A stretch of 41,598 nt of DNA, taken from Chloroflexota bacterium. GTDB lineage: Bacteria; Chloroflexota; UBA6077. Below the pieces are notes generated by a model. That model did not search any database and was not told the DNA's origin. It was given only the letters and a program-made list of their open reading frames with translations. Position 1 is the first letter of the stretch, and the number at the start of each line of letters is the position of its first letter. The position numbers and the translations under genes are program-made. The DNA lies in the NCBI GenBank assembly GCA_021806765.1, contig JAJZQR010000008.1:1-41598 (forward strand), read 5' to 3'. Of the stretch, positions 30,999 to 38,548 are shown piece after piece.

Positions 30999-32633
30999 GT
31001 GAGTTTAGACCTCATATTCCGCGGAGCTATGGTGTACGACGGGACCGGTGCTCCCGGAAGGAAGATGGACGTCGCTCTGAAGAACGGCCGGATCGCGGCT
31101 GTAGGCGATCAAGTGGCCGGCGAACTGGCCAATCGAGTGGTGGATGCCGGGGGTCTAGCCCTGGCGCCGGGCTTCATCGATATGCACACTCACTCCGACC
31201 TCACCCTTCCCGCTTTTCCGGCTGCCGCCCACTCTGTGGCCCGAGGTGTTACGAGCGAGGTGGTCGGGAACTGCGGCTTCTCTCCCGCGCCGGTCTCGAG
31301 TGATCCTGCGCTGGCGGCACAATTGCGCGGCTTCGTGCGCGGGTTCGGCCCGGACCTCGACTGGAGCTGGAACAGCTTCGGCTCCTTCTTGAGCCGGTTG
31401 GATGCCGCGCGGCCGGCCGTAAACGTCGTGCCCCTGGTCGGGCATGGGGCGCTGCGGATCGCGGTGATGGGCATGGAGGATCGCAAGGCCACGCAGGCGG
31501 AGCAAGATGCGATGCGCGCCGAGCTGGCCGGCGCCCTGAAGGCCGGCGCCTGGGGCATGAGCAGCGGGCTCGCTTACGTGCCCGGTATCTTCGCGGATGT
31601 CGACGAGATCGCCCACGTGGGCGCTGCTCTCCAAGCGGTCGACGGGCTCTACGCGACCCACATGCGCGACGAAGGCGACGCCATCCTGCCAGGGATCGAT
31701 GAGGCACTGGCGGTAGGTGAACGGCTGAACGTCCGGGTGGAGATTTCGCACTTGAAGGCCGTGGGCATCCAGAACCACGGCAGGGTTGCGGAGGCCCTGG
31801 GGCAAATCGGGATGGCGCGCGATCGCGGACTGAGGGTCTGGTGCGATGTCTATCCCTACACGGCTGGCAGCACCTACCTCAGCCAGCTGTTGCCCGCCTG
31901 GGCGATGGAGGGTGGGATCGAAGCGATGATCGCGCGGCTGCGCTCATCGGAAGCCAGGGCTCGCATCCGGACTGAGATGGAGTCAGGGGTACCCGGATGG
32001 AGCGGCCGGCTAAGGGCAGCCGGTGGCTGGCATAACGTCATGATCGCCAACGTGGGACACCCGGAGCTGCGATGGGCCGAGGGACGGCGAGTCACGGAAC
32101 TCGCTCTGGCGCGAGAAGTGGATCCCGCGGATCTAGCCCTTGACTTGCTGACCCAGGACCGGGGCGCCACCGTTATGATCCTTTTCCTGATGGATGAGGC
32201 TGACGTGCGGACGGTACTGAGAGATCCGGGAACTGCAATCGGTTCCGACCAGCTCGGGGTTACCAGCGCCGAGAAGCGGGTCCACCCCCGCGCCTACGGC
32301 ACCTCTGCCCGCATGCTGGGCTGGGCAGTACGTGACGCCGGCATCATGCCGTTGGAAGAGGCTGTACGGAAGATGTCGGGATTGCCAGCGGAGATCCTGG
32401 GACTGTCAAACCGTGGCCGTGTGGCCCCAGGGATGGTGGCGGATCTGGTCGCCTTCGACCCGGAGACGGTGCGCGACGAGGCAACCTACGAGCAGCCCAC
32501 CCGTCTGGCATCCGGAATCGAGTACGTCCTGATCGGTGGGGAATTCGCCGTCGACAGAGGAGTGCCGGTTGACCTCCATCGCGGCCGCGTGCTGCTCCGA
32601 CAGGACAACCGCACCCAGGTGGTTGCGGGATAG
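30999..32633 (+). CDS. N-acyl-D-amino-acid deacylase (D-aminoacylase)
   Basis: A 544-residue amidohydrolase that cleaves N-acyl-D-amino acids to D-amino acid and acid. The N-terminal beta-sandwich strand (LIFRGAMVYDGTGAPGRKMDVALKNGRIAAVG) is followed by the zinc motif DMHTHSDLTL (His63, His65, Asp67) and the bridging cysteine in VVGNCGFSPAP (Cys92). YATHMRDEGD, EISHLKAVG and AIGSDQLG give the remaining ligands and catalytic Asp. Length is near the family norm (about 480-540). The GTG at 30999 has GGAGG seven bases upstream. Two bases of spacer after its stop, the residue of an aldolase-like gene begins. Confidence 0.92.
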   Translation: MSLDLIFRGAMVYDGTGAPGRKMDVALKNGRIAAVGDQVAGELANRVVDAGGLALAPGFIDMHTHSDLTLPAFPAAAHSVARGVTSEVVGNCGFSPAPVSSDPALAAQLRGFVRGFGPDLDWSWNSFGSFLSRLDAARPAVNVVPLVGHGALRIAVMGMEDRKATQAEQDAMRAELAGALKAGAWGMSSGLAYVPGIFADVDEIAHVGAALQAVDGLYATHMRDEGDAILPGIDEALAVGERLNVRVEISHLKAVGIQNHGRVAEALGQIGMARDRGLRVWCDVYPYTAGSTYLSQLLPAWAMEGGIEAMIARLRSSEARARIRTEMESGVPGWSGRLRAAGGWHNVMIANVGHPELRWAEGRRVTELALAREVDPADLALDLLTQDRGATVMILFLMDEADVRTVLRDPGTAIGSDQLGVTSAEKRVHPRAYGTSARMLGWAVRDAGIMPLEEAVRKMSGLPAEILGLSNRGRVAPGMVADLVAFDPETVRDEATYEQPTRLASGIEYVLIGGEFAVDRGVPVDLHRGRVLLRQDNRTQVVAG

Positions 32634-32634
32634 C

Positions 32635-32694
32635 ACGAGGCGAGGCCGGCTGGAGGTGGTATGGACCATCGCCGGCAGGGGCAAGTATCGGTAG
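32635..32694 (+). pseudogene. C-terminal remnant of a second D-threonine aldolase-like gene
   Basis: In frame from 32635, 19 codons and a TAG read TRRGRLEVVWTIAGRGKYR. The intact gene at 28866-29969 ends with DDRLEAVWNIAGRGKSR and a stop. From RLE to the final R, 12 of 15 residues match and both end in a stop at the same place. There is no start and no upstream part of the gene: the D-aminoacylase stop lies one base before it. It is best read as the scar of a deletion or a rearranged duplication. A TATAAT box begins 4 nt after its stop. Confidence 0.8.
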
Positions 32695-32697
32695 TGT

Positions 32698-32703
32698 TAT
32701 AAT
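32698..32703 (+). promoter_or_regulatory. -10 box placed for a leaderless response-regulator mRNA
   Basis: A perfect TATAAT ends seven bases before the ATG at 32711. Transcription would start at or within a base or two of the A of the ATG, so the mRNA would have no ribosome-binding site. No good -35 is present at the usual spacing. Confidence 0.55.
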
Positions 32704-32710
32704 CCCCCGT

Positions 32711-33406
32711 ATGGAAGATGACGCCCGCTCCGACAACCGGCCGCGCATTCTCATCGTGGACGATGATCGCAAAATCACCGGTGCCCTCCGCCGTGGGCTC
32801 ACCTACGAGGGCTACGCCGTCGACGTGGCGAACAGCGGCGCCGAGGCCATGACCATGGTGAGAGAGAGCCGTCCCCATCTGGTGGTGCTCGACATCATGA
32901 TGCCGGGCATCGACGGTATAGAAGTATGCCGTCTTCTTCGCAGGACCGACGACGTTCCTGTCCTGATGCTGACCGCCAAGGACGAGGTAGCCGACCGGGT
33001 GGTGGGGCTGGACGCTGGGGCTGACGACTACCTGGTGAAGCCCTTCGCCTTCGAAGAACTGCTCGCCCGCATTCGGGCGTTGCTGCGCAGGCGAGAGCCC
33101 AAGCGCGGCGTGGAGCTTTGTTTTCAGGACCTCTGCCTGGATACTCGCTCCAGAACGGCCCGCCGGGACGACCGCAAGATCGACCTGACGACCACCGAGT
33201 ACAAGCTGCTGGAGTTCTTCCTCAACAGGCCCGGCGAAGTGGTCTCCAGGCATACCATCCTGGAGAAGGTGTGGGGCTACGATTTCGAGGGCGAGTCCAA
33301 TGTCCTGGAAGTCTACATCCGCTACCTCCGTACCAAGCTCGAGGCCGCGGGCGAGTCTCGCCTCATCCACACCGTCCGGGGCGCTGGATACGTCCTGAGG
33401 GAGTAA
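32711..33406 (+). CDS. OmpR/PhoB-type response regulator
   Basis: A 231-residue two-component regulator. The receiver domain (about 12-125) has the acidic pair in ILIVDDDR, the phospho-acceptor Asp61 in VVLDIMMPGIDG, the switch Thr88 and Lys90 in LMLTAKDE, and a DAGADDYLVKPFAFEELLARI end. The C-terminal winged helix (about 135-231) shows DLTTTEYKLLEFFLNRPGEVVSRHTI and VLEVYIRYLRTKLE with VRGAGYVLRE, the OmpR DNA-binding signature. The start ATG at 32711 has no Shine-Dalgarno and sits directly after a -10 box. The histidine kinase starts 3 nt later. Confidence 0.95.
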   Translation: MEDDARSDNRPRILIVDDDRKITGALRRGLTYEGYAVDVANSGAEAMTMVRESRPHLVVLDIMMPGIDGIEVCRLLRRTDDVPVLMLTAKDEVADRVVGLDAGADDYLVKPFAFEELLARIRALLRRREPKRGVELCFQDLCLDTRSRTARRDDRKIDLTTTEYKLLEFFLNRPGEVVSRHTILEKVWGYDFEGESNVLEVYIRYLRTKLEAAGESRLIHTVRGAGYVLRE

Positions 33407-33409
33407 CTC

Positions 33410-34786
33410 GTGTCCATCCGTCTCCGCCTCGCCCTCTGGTACGCGGGCTTCCTTGCCCTCACCTTCATCTTCCTCTCCCCCCTGGTGTACTTCACTCTGG
33501 AGCGAGAGATGATGTCGGAGACGGACCGCTGGCTCGCCCCCTTCAGCCAGCATGTGCTCCATTCCCTGAGCAGTGACCCGTCGGCCCCCCTGTCGGTGCC
33601 GGAAGGAACCCTGGAGCCTTTCGCATCCCCCGGGGTGTTCGTCGAGATGCTGGATCCCAACGGCCGGGCCATCGCCAGTTCCTCCAACCTGGCGGGAGAG
33701 GCCATCTCGATACCCGATGGCTCCTTCGCTTCGGCCTGGTGGGGCACTCCCGCTAGCTTCACCGCCACCGTCCAGGGGCAGCGTTACCGTGCCCTGCTGG
33801 CCCCGGTTGCCGGAGGAAACGAGCCTCGAGGTTTCGTCCTGGTCATCAGTTCCCTCCAGGAAATGGACGCCGCCCTGGCCAGGATCAGGATCCTTCTGCT
33901 GGCCGGCAACGGACTGGGACTGCTGCTGGCGGTGGGAGTGGCCTGGCTGATCGTCGGGAACAGCCTGCACCCCATCGAGGAGATCACCGAGACGGCTCGG
34001 GCCATAGCCCTGTCCAAGGGATTCGGCCGGCGGCTGAAGGTGGGAAGACCCCGGGACGAGGTGGGCCGGCTGGCCGTGACCTTCAACGAGATGCTGGGTA
34101 GCCTCGACGAGGCCTACGACGCCCAGCGCCGCTTCGTCTCCGATGCCTCCCACGAGCTGCGATCTCCCCTCACCTCCATCCGCAGCAACATCGAGTTTCT
34201 CCAGCGCGCCCTGGATGCCCCGAAAGAGGACCGAGCCGAAGCCCTGGCCGACGTGGCGGCGGAGATGGAGCGGATGAGCCACTTGACCGCGGATCTCCTA
34301 CTGTTGGCGAAAGCTGATGCCGGCCACAAGATCGAGATGGATAGGGTTGCCCTGGAGGAGCTACTGACGGAAACCCATCGCCAGCGTCAGGCTGGCGCCA
34401 ACGGCGTGCTGCTGGAACTGGGTTCGGTACAGCCGGCAGCGGTCCTGGGCAACTCCACCTGGCTCAAGCAGTTGCTGCTGATCCTGCTGGACAACGCCTG
34501 CAAGTACACTCCCCAGGGCGGAAGCATCAGCCTCTCTCTGCTTCGAGAGGGGGAGATGGCGGTGATCCGGGTGAAGGATACCGGCATCGGGATCACGGCC
34601 GAGGACCTACCTCACATCTTCGATAGGTTCTACCGAGCCGACAAGGCGCGGGCCCGCGATGAAGGCGGAACGGGCCTGGGGCTCGCCATCGCCCGATGGA
34701 TCGTGGAGGAGCACGGTGGGGAGATCGAGGCTCACAGCGAGGGGGGAAGAGGCACCACCTTCACAGTGCGGCTGCCCGCCCTCTGA
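33410..34786 (+). CDS. Membrane sensor histidine kinase (HAMP-HisKA-HATPase)
   Basis: A 458-residue partner of the upstream regulator. Topology: helix 1 near 6-28 (LALWYAGFLALTFIFLSPLVYF), an extracytoplasmic sensor region to about 158, helix 2 (ILLLAGNGLGLLLAVGVAWLIV), then HAMP. The phospho-acceptor His248 lies in SDASHELRSPLTSIRSN. The catalytic domain has N-box LILLDNACKYTPQGG, G1 VKDTGIGITAEDL, F-box FDRFYRADKAR and G2 GTGLGLAIARWIV. The GTG at 33410 has a GAGGGAG upstream and begins 3 nt after the regulator stop. The sensor domain has no motif I recognise. Confidence 0.94.
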   Translation: MSIRLRLALWYAGFLALTFIFLSPLVYFTLEREMMSETDRWLAPFSQHVLHSLSSDPSAPLSVPEGTLEPFASPGVFVEMLDPNGRAIASSSNLAGEAISIPDGSFASAWWGTPASFTATVQGQRYRALLAPVAGGNEPRGFVLVISSLQEMDAALARIRILLLAGNGLGLLLAVGVAWLIVGNSLHPIEEITETARAIALSKGFGRRLKVGRPRDEVGRLAVTFNEMLGSLDEAYDAQRRFVSDASHELRSPLTSIRSNIEFLQRALDAPKEDRAEALADVAAEMERMSHLTADLLLLAKADAGHKIEMDRVALEELLTETHRQRQAGANGVLLELGSVQPAAVLGNSTWLKQLLLILLDNACKYTPQGGSISLSLLREGEMAVIRVKDTGIGITAEDLPHIFDRFYRADKARARDEGGTGLGLAIARWIVEEHGGEIEAHSEGGRGTTFTVRLPAL

Positions 34787-34874
34787 AATTATTATCCTGG
34801 TCTCATATTTCCCTCAGCTTCGTCTAATCTTCGACCGGTATCATTGTGAAGTCAGGCGCGAGGTGGACACCGGC

Positions 34875-35279
34875 ATGGACCAGTTCTTCGTTGTGGCCAC
34901 TCTGATCGGGGTTCCCGTGGTGGCGCTCCTGCTCCTCAGCCGGAAGGGCCGTCAGCGCTACCGGGCACGTCTCAGCTCCGATGGCGTGCAGGAGATGGAG
35001 ATCGTGGTGTTAGAGGGCTACAACCCCAGCGTGGCGATCGTTCGCGAGGGTCTACCCGTGAGGCTGAAGTTCACCCGGCTCGAGAACAACGACTGTTCCA
35101 GCCGAGTGGTCTTCTCCGACTTCAGGGTGGACAGACGGCTCCCTGCCTACAGGACCACGGCGGTGGAGTTCCTCCCGCCGGCTTCTGGCGAGTACCTGTT
35201 CACCTCGGATATGGGTATGTACCGGGGCAAGCTGATAGTCGAGGCCATCCGTCGCCACCATCGGTGGTTGCCCTGGTAA
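34875..35279 (+). CDS. Membrane-anchored cupredoxin-like protein (COG4633-like)
   Basis: About 134 residues: one N-terminal helix (FFVVATLIGVPVVALLLLS), then a beta-rich domain. REGLPVRLKFTRLENNDCSSRVVFSDF and SGEYLFTSDMGMYRGKLIVEA match the plastocyanin-domain family COG4633, where the two blocks normally read CxxxVVF and FxCGMxMxRG. The first Cys is kept; at the second site Ser replaces the usual Cys (TSDMGM), so copper binding, if any, is altered. The ATG at 34875 is chosen; a GTG at 34863 in the same frame is also possible. It comes 88 nt after the kinase gene and before ccmE, so it may be linked to either. Family assignment is from memory of the motif. Confidence 0.75.
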   Translation: MDQFFVVATLIGVPVVALLLLSRKGRQRYRARLSSDGVQEMEIVVLEGYNPSVAIVREGLPVRLKFTRLENNDCSSRVVFSDFRVDRRLPAYRTTAVEFLPPASGEYLFTSDMGMYRGKLIVEAIRRHHRWLPW

Positions 35280-35288
35280 CCCATCGAT

Positions 35289-35310
35289 TGTAGGGGCATG
35301 AATACGCCCC
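35289..35310. repeat. Decayed GTAGGGGC palindrome upstream of ccmE
   Basis: TGTAGGGGC (35289-35297) with a GCCCC complement at 35306-35310; the outer right end is lost. It lies 23 nt before the ccmE start. Confidence 0.5.
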
Positions 35311-35332
35311 GAGCGCGAGGGGAGGAGTGTCG

Positions 35333-35809
35333 ATGCTGACTGAGGACTCCATGGGAACCAGCCGCCCGGCGCAGAGGGTCCGGGCCAACGATAGGACCAC
35401 GGGCCGGCGACGGTCCAGGGTCAAGACCCGCTTCCTGGTGGCGGGGCTGGTGATCGTGGCGGCCATCGGCTACATGATTTTCGCCGCCCTGCAAAGCGGC
35501 TCCGAGTACTTCGTCACCACGACTGAACTGAAGTCCATGGGCGAGAAGGCCATTGGCCAGCCCACCAAGCTGGGCGGACGGGTGGTGGAGGGCTCTGTGC
35601 AGAGGGACAAAGGGAGCAACGCCATCTCCTTCACCCTGACAGACGGTACCCAGACCCTGCCCGTCACCTATCAGGGCGTGGTGCCCGACAGCTTCCAGGA
35701 AGGGGTCGACGTCATCGTCGAGGGCAAGCTGGGCGCCAATGGGGGCTTCCAGGCCACCTCTCTCATGGCAAAGTGCGCCTCCAAGTATGTACCGGCGGGC
35801 AGCAAGTAG
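35333..35809 (+). CDS. ccmE: Cytochrome c maturation heme chaperone CcmE, Cys-type
   Basis: CcmE is a membrane-tethered OB-fold protein that binds heme covalently and passes it to CcmF. The 158-residue protein has a basic N-terminus, one helix (KTRFLVAGLVIVAAIGYMIFAAL, about 31-53), and the beta-barrel with FVTTTELKSMG, LGGRVVEGSV, ISFTLTDGTQTLPVTYQGVVPDSFQEG and VIVEGKL. The heme-attachment motif is LMAKCASKY: Cys148-x3-Tyr152 where most bacteria have His-x3-Tyr. Cys-type CcmE is known from Desulfovibrio and archaea. The ATG at 35333 has GGAGGAG five bases upstream; an in-frame GTG at 35327 is inside that ribosome site. Confidence 0.93.
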   Translation: MLTEDSMGTSRPAQRVRANDRTTGRRRSRVKTRFLVAGLVIVAAIGYMIFAALQSGSEYFVTTTELKSMGEKAIGQPTKLGGRVVEGSVQRDKGSNAISFTLTDGTQTLPVTYQGVVPDSFQEGVDVIVEGKLGANGGFQATSLMAKCASKYVPAGSK

Positions 35810-35830
35810 CCTAACCACACCTCCCTCCTG

Positions 35831-35918
35831 GGGCCGCGAGCGGCGGGATGAAACCATCGCGGCCCTGTCGGATTCGCCATCGTTCACGACTTAGAAACCC
35901 GCGCGGCGCAGGCGCGGG
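35831..35918 (+). other. Two hairpins in the ccmE-ccmF gap
   Basis: GGGCCGCGA (35831-35839) pairs with TCGCGGCCC (35857-35865), and CCCGCGC (35898-35904) with GCGCGGG (35912-35918). They occupy most of the 135-nt gap and could tune expression of ccmF relative to ccmE. No T-tract follows either, so full termination is unlikely. Confidence 0.5.
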
Positions 35919-35944
35919 GCCGAAAGCGAGGAGAGCTGGACCAC

Positions 35945-37948
35945 ATGGCAGAAATCGGACGGATATCCCTGGTTGTCGCCTTCGTCGTCACCGCTTACCT
36001 GACGGTGGCTTCGGCCTTCGGCATCGCTCGCCGCCAGGTCGATCTGCTGGCCAGCGCCAGGAACGGCGTTTACGCGGCTGCCGCGCTGGTCTCCCTGGCA
36101 TGGGGTACGCTGCTGTACGCCTTCGCAACCCACGACTTCACCATCCAGAGCGTAGCCCACTACAACAGCCGGGACACCGACCTGGCCTACAGTCTCTCGG
36201 GTGCCTACGCCAGCCAGGAGGGCTCTCTCCTGATGTGGGCCTGGGGAGTGATGCTGATGATGCTGGTGGTGACTCTCCAGAACCGCGGCCGCCACAAGAG
36301 CCTGATGCCCTGGGTCACCGCGGTCATGGGCTTCGTGGCCACCTTCTTCCTCTCCTTGCTGGTCTTCTTCTCCGATCCCTTCGTCCGCACCCCGGTGGTG
36401 CCCGCCGACGGCCAGGGGCTGAACCCCCTCCTCCAGAACGTGGGGATGCTATTCCATCCGCCGGCTCTCTACCTGGGCTATGTGGCCTTCACCGTACCCT
36501 TCGCTTTCGCCCTGGCAGCCCTGATCACCGGCCAACTGGGGAACGAATGGCTCCAGATCACCCGACGGTGGACCCTCTTCGCCTGGGTCTTCCTCAGCAT
36601 CGGAAACCTCCTCGGTGCCCAATGGGCCTACGTGGAACTGGGGTGGGGCGGATACTGGGGGTGGGACCCGGTGGAGAACTCCTCCTTCATGCCCTGGCTG
36701 ACGGGCACCGCCTTCCTTCACTCCGTCATGATCCAGCGGCGCCGAGGAATGCTCAAGGTGTGGAACCTGGTGCTGATCATCGTTACCTTCCTCCTGACCA
36801 TATTCGGGACCTTCCTGACCAGGAGCGACATTCTCTCCTCCGTGCACACCTTCGGTGAAACCAACATCGGCCCGATGTTCGTGGCGATGATGCTTCTGAC
36901 CATCACCGTTTCGATCGCCCTCATCTGGGACAGACTGCCCCTGCTAGAGAGCGAGAACGAGTTGGACTCCCTGGTCTCCCGCGAGTCCAGCTTCCTGCTG
37001 AACAACTTGCTGCTGGTGGGCGGCGCCTTCGCGGTTCTGTGGGGCACCATGTTCCCCTTGATCTCGGAGGCCGTCCGGGGCGTGAAGGTCACCGTAAACG
37101 CACCCTTCTTCAATCAGGTGGTAGGGCCGATCCTGCTGGCCGCTGTCATCCTGATGGGCATATGCCCCGTCATCGGATGGCGCAGGGCTTCCGTGGAGAA
37201 CCTGCTCAGAAACTTCCGCGTCCCGCTTCTCGTGGCCCTGATCGCTCTGGCCGCGGCCTTCTTCTGGAACGCTCGCCAACCCTACGCCCTGGTCGCCTTC
37301 GCCGCGTGTGGCTTCGTGGTGGGAACCGTTGGCATGGAGTTCTTCCGAGGCGCCCGAGCCGAGGGTCGAATCCTGAAGCGCAACCCACTGCTGGCCCTGC
37401 CCTCCCTGGTGTGGGGAAACAAGCCCCGCTACGGTGGCTACCTGGTGCACCTGGGGATCATCGTCCTGGCCGTGGGCGTCGTCGGCTCTCAGGGTTTCCA
37501 GACCCAGAAGGACGTGACCCTTTCCGCTGGTCAGGAGGCCACCATAGGCAGCTACCGCGTGGTCTACGGAGGGCTCTCCAACAACCAGCAGGGCAGGAAA
37601 GAGGTGGTGGCGGCGAGCCTCACCGTGTACTCCGGCGATCAACTGCTGGGCACGATGACCCCCTCCAAGGAGTTCTATCAGGGTTTCGACTCGCCCAACA
37701 CGGAAGTAGCCATCCGCAGTACACCCGCCGAGGATCTCTATCTGATCCTGGACTCCTGGACCGGCCAGAACGCATCCTTCAAACTGGTGATTAACCCGCT
37801 GATTTCCTGGCTCTGGGTGGGAGGATATGTACTGCTGGTGGGCGCGCTCATCGCCTTCTGGCCGGACGCCCGGGAGAAGCGACGGGAGGCAGCACGACTG
37901 GCCGTGGAGCGTCCGACCGTCGAGATCCTTCAAACGGCCGATGCCTAG
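35945..37948 (+). CDS. ccmF: Cytochrome c heme lyase subunit CcmF
   Basis: A 667-residue multi-helix membrane protein that attaches heme from holo-CcmE to apocytochromes outside the membrane. It has the GSLLMWAWGVMLMM segment, FHPPALYLGYV with a conserved heme-ligand His171, the tryptophan-rich WWD domain WGGYWGWDPVENSSFMPW (234-251), and TRSDILSSVHTFGE with another conserved His. The C-terminal extracytoplasmic region and last helix (LWVGGYVLLVGALIAFW) are typical. Length matches CcmF (about 650). The ATG at 35945 has GAGGAG at about eleven bases. Next gene is ccmH-like after an 88-nt repeat. Confidence 0.96.
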   Translation: MAEIGRISLVVAFVVTAYLTVASAFGIARRQVDLLASARNGVYAAAALVSLAWGTLLYAFATHDFTIQSVAHYNSRDTDLAYSLSGAYASQEGSLLMWAWGVMLMMLVVTLQNRGRHKSLMPWVTAVMGFVATFFLSLLVFFSDPFVRTPVVPADGQGLNPLLQNVGMLFHPPALYLGYVAFTVPFAFALAALITGQLGNEWLQITRRWTLFAWVFLSIGNLLGAQWAYVELGWGGYWGWDPVENSSFMPWLTGTAFLHSVMIQRRRGMLKVWNLVLIIVTFLLTIFGTFLTRSDILSSVHTFGETNIGPMFVAMMLLTITVSIALIWDRLPLLESENELDSLVSRESSFLLNNLLLVGGAFAVLWGTMFPLISEAVRGVKVTVNAPFFNQVVGPILLAAVILMGICPVIGWRRASVENLLRNFRVPLLVALIALAAAFFWNARQPYALVAFAACGFVVGTVGMEFFRGARAEGRILKRNPLLALPSLVWGNKPRYGGYLVHLGIIVLAVGVVGSQGFQTQKDVTLSAGQEATIGSYRVVYGGLSNNQQGRKEVVAASLTVYSGDQLLGTMTPSKEFYQGFDSPNTEVAIRSTPAEDLYLILDSWTGQNASFKLVINPLISWLWVGGYVLLVGALIAFWPDAREKRREAARLAVERPTVEILQTADA

Positions 37949-37950
37949 AG

Positions 37951-38012
37951 GCCATGCTGGGCGGAGCGAAGCCACCCCGTCAACTCAGCCCTTTCGCTCC
38001 TCTCAGGATGAC
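37951..38012. repeat. Imperfect 20-bp inverted repeat between ccmF and the ccmH-like gene
   Basis: Left arm 37951-37970 and right arm 37993-38012 (TTCGCTCCTCTCAGGATGAC) match at 16 of 20 positions around a 22-nt loop. The GGAGCGAA / TTCGCTCC core and CAGGATGAC end are of a kind that recurs as dispersed hairpins in many Chloroflexota genomes (from memory). Confidence 0.7.
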
Positions 38013-38036
38013 GATCCCCGGCGAGGAGGCAGCCGT

Positions 38037-38528
38037 TTGCGAGCCGTGCGCATGGTGATGCTGGCCGCGCTGCTGGTGGGAGCGGCAACCCTGTGGGCGG
38101 TCGATCCCATTAGCGCGGGCGACCCAGCAGATGAATTGATCGGCGAACTGAGGTGTCCTGGGGCAGCCTACTCACAGCCACTGGCCACCTCCAACAGTCA
38201 GGATGCCACCTGGATGCGAGCCTTCATCCGCGTGAAGGTGGCCGAGGGATGGCCCAGACAGCGTATCGTGGATACCCTGGTGCGCCAGTACGGAGAGGGC
38301 ATCCTGCCGGCACCGGCCAAGGAGGGCTTCAGCCTGGCCGCCTGGATAACACCCTTCGCCACAATCCTCGGCGGCGCCGCGCTGGTGGGCTACGTCCTCA
38401 GCAGCTGGCTGCGGGAGCGCAAGTGGCACGACGCCTACCTGAATGCCGAGATGGCCCGAGAGATCGACGAGAGCGACCTGCAGCGGTATGAGGCCCAGCT
38501 GGATAGGGAACTGGAGCAGTTCGAGTAG
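38037..38528 (+). CDS. ccmH: CcmH-like protein lacking the CxxC motif
   Basis: A 163-residue protein with a signal-anchor (MVMLAALLVGAATLWAV), then DELIGELRCPGAAYSQPLATSNSQDATWMRAFIRVKVAEGW and RIVDTLVRQYGEGILPAPAKEGF, then a helix (LAAWITPFATILGGAALVGYVL) and a charged tail. Order and wording match CcmH, which reduces apocytochrome thiols through LRCxxCQ. Here only Cys40 is left: the second Cys is missing and the segment reads CPGAAYSQ. So redox cycling by a CxxC is impossible. The TTG at 38037 has GAGGAGG seven bases upstream; later in-frame starts would truncate the anchor. It sits between ccmF and a CcmI-like gene. Confidence 0.85.
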   Translation: MRAVRMVMLAALLVGAATLWAVDPISAGDPADELIGELRCPGAAYSQPLATSNSQDATWMRAFIRVKVAEGWPRQRIVDTLVRQYGEGILPAPAKEGFSLAAWITPFATILGGAALVGYVLSSWLRERKWHDAYLNAEMAREIDESDLQRYEAQLDRELEQFE

Positions 38529-38548
38529 CACGGGAGGATAGGACTAAG

